This document shows, one piece after another, positions 59,301 through 64,000 of a DNA stretch of 64,000 bases. Under the pieces are notes generated by a model. It was given only the letters and a program-made list of their open reading frames with translations. It was not told the origin of the DNA and did no database searches. The stretch lies in NCBI GenBank assembly GCA_041660925.1, contig JBAZVI010000006.1, positions 62,001 through 126,000 on the forward strand, read 5' to 3'. This DNA comes from Elusimicrobiota bacterium (GTDB lineage: Bacteria; Elusimicrobiota; Elusimicrobia; UBA1565). A program made the translations under genes and the position numbers. Within the stretch, counting starts at the first letter, position 1. Every line of letters begins with the position of its first letter.

Positions 59301-62300
59301 CGTTGTTGTAGGTGAAGGTCAGCGTCGAACCGGCGATGAGCTTCGTCGCGGAGGTCACGCGCGCCTCGACGGCGCCCGAGCCGATGTTGTTGTAGATGGG
59401 GGCGGCGGTCACCGTCGGGAGGAGGCCGGAGGGCGTGGAGACCCGCACGCTCACGTAGCCCCAGCCGCCGGCCTGCGTCGTCTGCGGCCAGGCCCAGCCC
59501 ATCGGAACGCCGAAGACGACGACGCCGGAGGTCGGTTCGATGCCGTTGGCGCCGATGAGCACGGAGACGTTGATCGTCGAGACCGTGGCGCCCGAGGGAA
59601 CCGCGGTCGGGACGGCGACGGCCCAGCCCTCGCCCGCGGGGTAGCCGCCCGTCAGGCCGCCGGCGGTGGCGTCGTAGATCGGGAAGTCGATGCCCGCGAT
59701 CATGCCGTTCATCGGCGTGTACACGGCCTCGGCGCCCTGGTTGCGCGGCTGGTACATGCCGCGCGGCTCGTCGGGGTCGAGGAGGAAGTTGTGGTTGACG
59801 TCGAGGTAGGCGCGCACGAAGTAGGGCTGCCCGCCCGGCACGCTCACGTCGTAGGGGCCGACGCCGGTCGGTATGCTTCGAACGCCGACCGGTCGGCCTT
59901 CGAAGCGGGAATCCGCCCACATCTCGACGCGGAGTTCGCCGGACAGGGTGCCGTCATAGCTGACGACGCCCGTGACGCCCGCCTGCGGGACGGCGATGGA
60001 GGTGGAGGCGATGAGGCTGAAGTCCGCGCCCGTGAGCGCCTGACCGGCGCGCAGGTAGAGCGGGTCGGCGAGGCCCGGCGTCACGCCGAAGGTGCCGAAG
60101 TCCTCGCCGGGGTCGGGGTTGCCGTTGAAGTTCGCGTCGGCGAAGGCCGCGATGTAGTAGGTCGCTTCGGTCTTGAGGCTCCCGAAAGTGTACGGACCGG
60201 GGCCGGAGAGGTCCGTCCCCGCGACGTAGGAGTTCGAGCTCATGCTCAGCGACGAGAACAGGCCGGCCTTGATGGCGGCGCCCTGGCTGCCGTTGTAGCT
60301 GATGTTGCCCGTGATGGAGCCGAGCGCGCCGCCGCCGGAGCCGCCCATCTTCAGCGTGAAGCCGCCGGTGATGGCCGCGGAGAAGGGGCTGGCGGCGATG
60401 GAGTAGAGCCCGTCCTTGGGGAGGATCAGGTTCGTGACGCGGGCGTTGCCGTTGCCGCCGCTGTCGTCGTCGGAGCTGAGGAGCTCTCCGTCCGGGTCCA
60501 TGACGTTCAAGTAGCTGTCGTAGAAGCCCGTCCCGATGAGGTCGATGGTGACGATCTGTCCTCGGCTCCCGTTGAAGGTATAGACCTTCTGGTAGGCGCC
60601 GCTCCGGTCGGCCGAGGTGCAGTCCGCCGCGCTGAAGCTCCCGGCGATCTCGGTGCTGAGCGAGATCGGGCGGCGGTCGCAGATCGAGACGTCGAGACCC
60701 GTCTGGGAGCCGCCCGAGAAGTAGAAGCCGGAGGAGGCGCCGCGGCCGGCGGGCTCCCCCTCCTCGGGGATGAAGTTGGAGTTCTGGTCGACGAAAGCGC
60801 GCAGGACGTACTGTCCCATCGGCACGTTGTTGAAGAGGTAGGGGCGGACCGCGCCGAAGGCCGCCGTGGAGCTGCGGATGGGCGCGACGGCGCCGACGGG
60901 GAAGAGCATGGCGCGGATCGTGCCGGAGCTCGCGAGCGTCCCCGCGTAGCGGATGCTGCCGGAGACCGTCTCGCTGAGCGTGCCCGTGCCGGCGCTGCCC
61001 GCGGAGCTGACGGCGCCGCTCGCGTTCATGTTCGTGCGCAGCACGATCCAATCGAGGTTCTGCCCGTTGTTGACGGTGCCCGCGAGGTACACGTTGGTGG
61101 AGTCGACGACGTCCAGACCGGCCGGCATGTCCTCGAGCGCGTTGTCCCTGCCGTCGAAGGTGCGGGTCGCGAGCAGGTTCAGGTTCGCATCGTAGCGGTT
61201 GACGCCGATGTCGCCGGCGTTCGTGCCCGCCTCGTAGCCGAGGTACACGGTGCCGTCGGGGCCGAGGCGCAGGCCGCCGGCCATATCGCCCCCGAAATGA
61301 TTGAGCACCGGGCTCACGGAGACGTTCGCCGTCTCGTTGAACGCGGAGTCGAAGCGGCGCAGGCGCCGCGTGATCATGGCCGTGTCGCGCTCGTGGTAGG
61401 AGAGGTAGACGCTGCCGTCGCCGGCGACGGCGAGCTCGCCCCCCTCGCTCGCGAGGGAGCTGTAGTAGCTGACGTCCTTGACGGCCGTCGGCGCGCCGAG
61501 ACCCGGGCCGAACTTCACGATCGCGGCGAGCACGCCGACGCCGTTCTGGTCCTTGCGGCGCTCGAGGGCGTAGACGTTCGTTCCGTCGGTGGCGATGCCG
61601 GAGCAGTCGAACCAGCCGCCGTTGTTCGGGGAGCCGGGGAAGTAGTAGTAGCCGGTGGCGTCCGCGGCGAGCGTCGCGGGATCGATGCGGAGCACGGGCT
61701 GACCCTGGGGGCCGAAGCTCCCGATGCTCGCGTAGATCTTCCCCCCCGCGTAGGTCATGCCGTTGATGCCGTCGCCGGTGTTCGCGTTCGAGGTCGTGAG
61801 CCGCACCTGCGCCGTCGTCACGAGGTTCCCGTCGAGCTTCTCGATGACCGCGCCGCGGTCGCCTTCCGGCAGGCCGTAGCCGACGAAGAGGTTGCCCGCC
61901 GGATCGACGAGCATCCGGTGCATCACCCCGCTGAGGTCGCTGGTGAGCGTGCGCGAACTCTTCAGGGCGCCGGAGGAGTCGATCTTCGCCAGGGAGAGGA
62001 CGGTGCCGGTGTTCTGGAGCGTCGTCCCGAGCACATAGGCGTACGGTCCGCCGCCGCTCACGTTGTCCACCGCGAGGTCGATGCCCAGGTCGGTGGCGCC
62101 GCCGTCGAAGCGCACGCCGCCGGTCGCCGTGGAGAGCGTCCCGCCGAAGGAGTTGACGCTGCCGCCCGCGCCGCGGTCGGTCAGGATGCCGCCCCACACG
62201 CCCGCGTGGTCGTGGAACTGCGTGAGCATCGCCGAGCCCAGCGACGCGTAGGGCTGGAAGGCGGGATTGAACACTCCCGTCCCGGTCGGATCGCGGAAGG

Positions 62301-64000
62301 CGTCGAAGTAGAAGGTCGTGTTGTAGGGAAGGTCCGTGAAGCGGTACCGGAAGTCTCCCGGCCCCGCCGGAGCGTCGAGCCGCTGGGTCCACCGGGGCGC
62401 GCCGGTGAGCGTCGCGTTGTCATAGACCCGGATGAAGACGGGTCCGCCCTGGACGCCGAGGTAGACGACGCCGGCCTCGATCTGGCCGACGTTCGAGAAG
62501 TTGTTGCCGTAGCTGCCGGGGTCGCGGACCTCGATGTTGATGCCGTAGGTCGGCATCGTGCCCGCCCCGGTGGAGACGGTGACGGGGCTCCCGTAGCACG
62601 GCCCGTTCCCCATGCAGGTGGTCTGGCCGTACTGGGACATGGGCTCGCCGAAATCGCTGCGCCCGCTCCCGTTGGCGTCGACGTAGGCCATGAGGCTGTA
62701 GCTGGTGGCGGCGCCGAGGAAGTCGAGTCGGTAGGGGTAGGTGTTCTGCCCCGCGACGCGCTCGATGGTCGCCTGGGCCCAGTTCCATTCGCCGCCGGAG
62801 GTCTGGGGGTTCCACGCCTGGACGCGCAGGGACTGTCCGAGCGGAGCGGAGCCGTTGTAGGTGACCTGGCCGAAGACGGAGCCGGTCGGCGGGTCCGTGA
62901 GGGTCAGGGTCGTGGAGACGACCACGGAGCTCGACGCCGGGACGTAGAGCGGGAGGGAGTCGCCGTTGGGCAGTTCCAGGCCGCCCATCGGCTCGCCGAG
63001 CTCGCGGTCGGGCGAGCCGTTGCCGTTGCGGTCGAGGAACGCCCCGATGTAGTACGTCGTATTGCCGAGGATGCCGGTCTTCAGGAAGGTCCCGGCGCTC
63101 GAGAGGATGACGTAGTACGGGATGTACTGCAGCTCGCTGTCGGCGCCGATGCCGACGTAGAAGGGGCCCGTCGACGGCAGGGTCGGGTAGGCGATCGTGG
63201 CGACGAGCGAGGAGTTGCCCGAGGCGCCCGTGCCCATGTCGCGCAGGAGCAGGTTCAGCGTCGTCGTCGAGTTCGGAGAGACGGTGACCGGGGAGGAGGA
63301 AACGGCGGTCTCCAGGCCGTCGAGGGAGTCGCTGGCGTTCTGGTCCAGGTAGGCGCGCACGGCATAGTTCGTCGCGGGAGCGATGAAGTCGAGCGCGTAA
63401 GCTCCCGCGGCCGGCAGCGTCGTGAAGGCGACCTCCGTGAAGTCGTGCGTGCAGGTCGGGCAGTAGTAGGTCCCCACCGCGACGCGGATGGTGCCGGCCG
63501 CGCTGCCCTCGCGCAGGAGCTGGCCGGAGATGCGGCCCCCGACCGGATCGAGCACCGAAAGGTCGATGGCGGCGGGCGTCACGACGCCGCCGACGATGTT
63601 GATGCGGGTCGGGGAGCTGTCGCTGACCCCGTAGACGGCCGCCGGCTCGCCGCGGTCGCGCACGCCGTTGGAGTTGGCGTCCTTGTAGGCGCGCAGATAA
63701 TAGGTCCCGTCCGGCATGCCCGAGACGGAGTAGGCGCCGGCCGCCGTGAACGAGGAGAGGCGCACGGGGAAGGCGCTGGTGTCGGGAGAGGTGAAGACCT
63801 GCACATAGTAGCGGCCGGGGCGGCTCCCCGCGTAGCTCAGCGTCCCGCCGATGGACGCGTTGAAGCCGCCGACGACGTTCAGCCGCAGGGCGTAGGGGAA
63901 GGTCATCGCGGGGTCGAAGGAGGTCGGCTCGATGCGGTAGATGCCGGCCGTGTTGACGGTGTGGCGGATGTACGCCCCGCCGGTGCGGTTGTCCTGGGCG
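53395..64000 (-). CDS. Giant exported surface protein 2, N-terminus beyond window edge
   Basis: At least 3534 residues; the frame is still open at 64000, so the true start is outside. Visible modules from the N-terminal side: several prealbumin/SdrD-like units ending DANSNGVRDRGEPAAVYG (likely calcium-binding D-x-N-x-NG), a beta-propeller-like stretch (about 62100-60980, e.g. VYLAGTVNNGQNLDWIVL), a PPC domain (about 60660-60310), more D-x-N-x-N units, Ig-like domains and CnaB/carboxypeptidase-regulatory-like repeats. The C-terminus matches giant 1: FNFPNPADCIRH, IYDVAGELVRE, PWDCKNDGGKTVASGVYI, FFKMAIIK. It should be an extracellular fibre or adhesin exported with PorV-like protein 2. Confidence 0.8.
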   Translation of the reverse strand, partial: AQDNRTGGAYIRHTVNTAGIYRIEPTSFDPAMTFPYALRLNVVGGFNASIGGTLSYAGSRPGRYYVQVFTSPDTSAFPVRLSSFTAAGAYSVSGMPDGTYYLRAYKDANSNGVRDRGEPAAVYGVSDSSPTRINIVGGVVTPAAIDLSVLDPVGGRISGQLLREGSAAGTIRVAVGTYYCPTCTHDFTEVAFTTLPAAGAYALDFIAPATNYAVRAYLDQNASDSLDGLETAVSSSPVTVSPNSTTTLNLLLRDMGTGASGNSSLVATIAYPTLPSTGPFYVGIGADSELQYIPYYVILSSAGTFLKTGILGNTTYYIGAFLDRNGNGSPDRELGEPMGGLELPNGDSLPLYVPASSSVVVSTTLTLTDPPTGSVFGQVTYNGSAPLGQSLRVQAWNPQTSGGEWNWAQATIERVAGQNTYPYRLDFLGAATSYSLMAYVDANGSGRSDFGEPMSQYGQTTCMGNGPCYGSPVTVSTGAGTMPTYGINIEVRDPGSYGNNFSNVGQIEAGVVYLGVQGGPVFIRVYDNATLTGAPRWTQRLDAPAGPGDFRYRFTDLPYNTTFYFDAFRDPTGTGVFNPAFQPYASLGSAMLTQFHDHAGVWGGILTDRGAGGSVNSFGGTLSTATGGVRFDGGATDLGIDLAVDNVSGGGPYAYVLGTTLQNTGTVLSLAKIDSSGALKSSRTLTSDLSGVMHRMLVDPAGNLFVGYGLPEGDRGAVIEKLDGNLVTTAQVRLTTSNANTGDGINGMTYAGGKIYASIGSFGPQGQPVLRIDPATLAADATGYYYFPGSPNNGGWFDCSGIATDGTNVYALERRKDQNGVGVLAAIVKFGPGLGAPTAVKDVSYYSSLASEGGELAVAGDGSVYLSYHERDTAMITRRLRRFDSAFNETANVSVSPVLNHFGGDMAGGLRLGPDGTVYLGYEAGTNAGDIGVNRYDANLNLLATRTFDGRDNALEDMPAGLDVVDSTNVYLAGTVNNGQNLDWIVLRTNMNASGAVSSAGSAGTGTLSETVSGSIRYAGTLASSGTIRAMLFPVGAVAPIRSSTAAFGAVRPYLFNNVPMGQYVLRAFVDQNSNFIPEEGEPAGRGASSGFYFSGGSQTGLDVSICDRRPISLSTEIAGSFSAADCTSADRSGAYQKVYTFNGSRGQIVTIDLIGTGFYDSYLNVMDPDGELLSSDDDSGGNGNARVTNLILPKDGLYSIAASPFSAAITGGFTLKMGGSGGGALGSITGNISYNGSQGAAIKAGLFSSLSMSSNSYVAGTDLSGPGPYTFGSLKTEATYYIAAFADANFNGNPDPGEDFGTFGVTPGLADPLYLRAGQALTGADFSLIASTSIAVPQAGVTGVVSYDGTLSGELRVEMWADSRFEGRPVGVRSIPTGVGPYDVSVPGGQPYFVRAYLDVNHNFLLDPDEPRGMYQPRNQGAEAVYTPMNGMIAGIDFPIYDATAGGLTGGYPAGEGWAVAVPTAVPSGATVSTINVSVLIGANGIEPTSGVVVFGVPMGWAWPQTTQAGGWGYVSVRVSTPSGLLPTVTAAPIYNNIGSGAVEARVTSATKLIAGSTLTFTYNNVWAPCYSQDNTFRIGSASSGTLAGAAPMPLISGEPTIALAPGTPQYFMLRNGWFSLSQGQTSDRQVLDAKDNCGNTATVLVSTTATLRARRYDYATGLFQPEGALKFSSAATGQYVDELQLTFTAGRSSRTFVARSTTTGDMNVEILSMLQGPATSSFYAGLSVVATNTLTGVSIATQPYMLGFSSATIIPNGDPSSPNQAYVNFDLASANMSWTVMVASIPYKGGETTPDPIWQTWGYGQPTRGQVTWDGRYSPWLNNGSRVPTGSYFVRVEVGMGVRDDSLQVRVITPQLSGQVLDSGTVPQVPLSGVNISAYGPFGGQNTVSDSRGGFVMPGLSAGDYQLYLTKDGYLAGSGSMRIDSNGIVSTFSATSADVTLASTPAGALNAYLNRASALFVTPSISTDPAKPLGEVWGGMQIHTSSYTRAFFAPLHLPAGTTTFDDGGQWDNSVQRFVTKTLLRYDVPSDTYTVRANVFGFDEAVATGVFVERGATYVNLPAFTRQLHLGGTVYMPAGMNPAGLFVSVNAIPLSTTTQLPQGFGGVWLPPGVVSGAYDMGGLVAGEYRMVANTRGFAARTLPLIGMGGGVDISTADFTFSDPSASNVISGTVTVKGDTTGFPNLDSGYPVEIHVNAWAPGSMNFGQAEFSIYPNAVTSSANFHITGLDPGVEYQLYAWMEQHGGGDFDVPGGFPKRVTIATVAPFKNPEASLQFTFEASSGAIDGMIYLPEGSNDFGSIDLQGETISSVRPERVGEKFQVQYATADLSIKCTGTGAAVPAATGLCPNVGGIKNSSATFHVSNMNTETVDVLFTYRTTGMSRKHRVAVVNGLTTSATVDFRVTDVRSSTYSISGTIANQVQNSLFNTNDKIFVGAATVPLRDANNRLWAIDPAIATRSTDSLARVVALRQEFGTLNVAITTTANPAVDRVGFLDMAGRFAINNVAPGVYFVRTANLRTCATCETLVPLTGQMVSVTSYSVAGVTITLRDGYSVAGTVSLDNGILDARTLRLNLYNQRQELVRSTNSALGNAGAGAVANSLDYTFRNLPAGDFYTLSVEDVAEVPKYAGRPIKFPDPSLSPKGLTTDLTRQSLTLLRAAFITGRVKDANTGEQITKDNATMLAPNFKIAATANPWVEGGYVVAAASMSLRPIRADGTFLVGPLIPDTAYDLRLGQDRWDLAYLAQGSQNYAPMTVAALKPGPGETKDVGTLGLNQGQSVRGTVVDALSTTTALGSIKVVARPSFGASDIVVQTYTNASGEYTIWVSTFVSQQYDLTFAPRDGNTASSGKVYREQTLYNFSISTTQPPTMLLTELLGQVTGQVLTADGGALSYPFGGQKGYPAAALFLQPKNVVPKSNPLGDIEAQTDAFGAFSIVGLSTGTYTLRAVSLGYSVLNADVTVATGSFCVSTAAASACTTALTLARGAVVTGRILLPSGSAPSDTQVGGIAAANRGFTEFVIGAVETDPVARTISGYSISGFKPGVTYNLVLTPKEGNELSFPPEGQGVTFTSAEAETTKSINLTYGATRPDCEADAKLSTITAVGRQFQIKITCSQPMRNQVATDNDLDALLTISTANSSGVAYAAPEGTGQLLGGDKRIAENRRVLTALYRTAANETRFSLRLEGYSQTVDQTTGRNYQYSRIFDFFTGLESARKERVSNIQGGNVRLEPTDEDVLLGRDERFRADIPPGTFETDSEYSQGLGAGASTQFTLELRRARSRQSASAAYVKRFGYAPQHLAVLESPKAMPVELYRAMASTGINPLGAFYDVFLPLGIRSQLKKAVELTFSYDLSASTSANESDVNVWYYNPTQGRYVMEANNRRLDTVNKTVTVSVDHFSTFVVLASTPIYSSQTPYTGGEIKVFNFPNPADCIRHTKSLNDTAAANPTVSFDGTMIHYDLPAGETSDLKIKIYDVAGELVREIPQGQLVGGVTYYSPWDCKNDGGKTVASGVYIGQLKWGSNNKFFKMAIIKGSGL

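Overview
The window is a GC-rich (about 70%), gene-dense bacterial segment with a Gram-negative envelope: predicted beta-barrel proteins, many signal peptides and an Lgt. Two proteins of the PorV/PorQ type, each encoded directly after a gene for a giant exported protein with an FlgD/T9SS-like C-terminal domain, many unique exported proteins, and an absence of recognisable phage or plasmid genes suggest an environmental member of Elusimicrobiota. That assignment is inference; no rRNA or tRNA gene was seen. A recurring feature is a TATAAT-like -10 box 6-10 bases before the start codon of operon-first genes, pointing to leaderless or nearly leaderless mRNAs, while internal operon genes use GGAGG sites or 4-base ATGA/GTGA overlaps.

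Layout. 1-2615: a divergent pair, an exported metallophosphoesterase (cut by the window edge) and an exported M49-like zinc peptidase, then an overlooked 53-residue Cys/His protein. 2675-3539: a three-gene operon (nucleotidyltransferase, 50-residue protein, CopG/BrnA-like protein) with a perfect palindrome over its promoter, resembling a toxin-antitoxin locus. 3605-6574: a NodI/NodJ-type ABC exporter, a GNAT acetyltransferase and a DUF2156 protein. 6777-11986: two tandem exported paralogues; the second has a complete Cas4/RecB-type PD-(D/E)XK nuclease motif set. 12081-15594: enolase and an SGNH/TPR exported protein. 15724-23303 (minus strand): a PLP acyltransferase, CsgG/FlgO-like lipoprotein-type protein and proline dehydrogenase operon, an M3-like peptidase, an exported DUF523 protein and RsgA. 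23359-28368: a membrane M28 peptidase and a two-subunit flavin/iron-sulfur amino-acid (opine/proline) dehydrogenase. 28414-33331 (minus): housekeeping operon PGM/PMM, FtsB, MBL hydrolase, HAD phosphatase, Lgt, RluA. 33400-36768: a degenerate GlpD-like flavoprotein and two orphan exported proteins.

36860-64000, all minus strand, is a surface-display region. Two modules each consist of a giant exported protein (3551 residues, and more than 3500 residues cut by the window edge) translationally coupled to its own PorV-like barrel. Between them lies an operon for a FecR-domain protein, an outer-membrane barrel and a stand-alone cyclic-nucleotide-binding domain, headed by a GEMM-I cyclic-di-GMP riboswitch. 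A pair of 32-bp inverted repeats sits at the start of the first giant gene.

Together, three or more exported or membrane peptidases, proline dehydrogenase and the amino-acid dehydrogenase suggest growth on proteins and peptides, with a c-di-GMP-linked surface programme alongside. The strongest candidates for something undescribed are the paired giant-protein/PorV modules with the riboswitch operon between them, the exported PD-(D/E)XK protein pair, a family of covarying hairpins upstream of exported-protein genes, and the palindrome-controlled nucleotidyltransferase operon.
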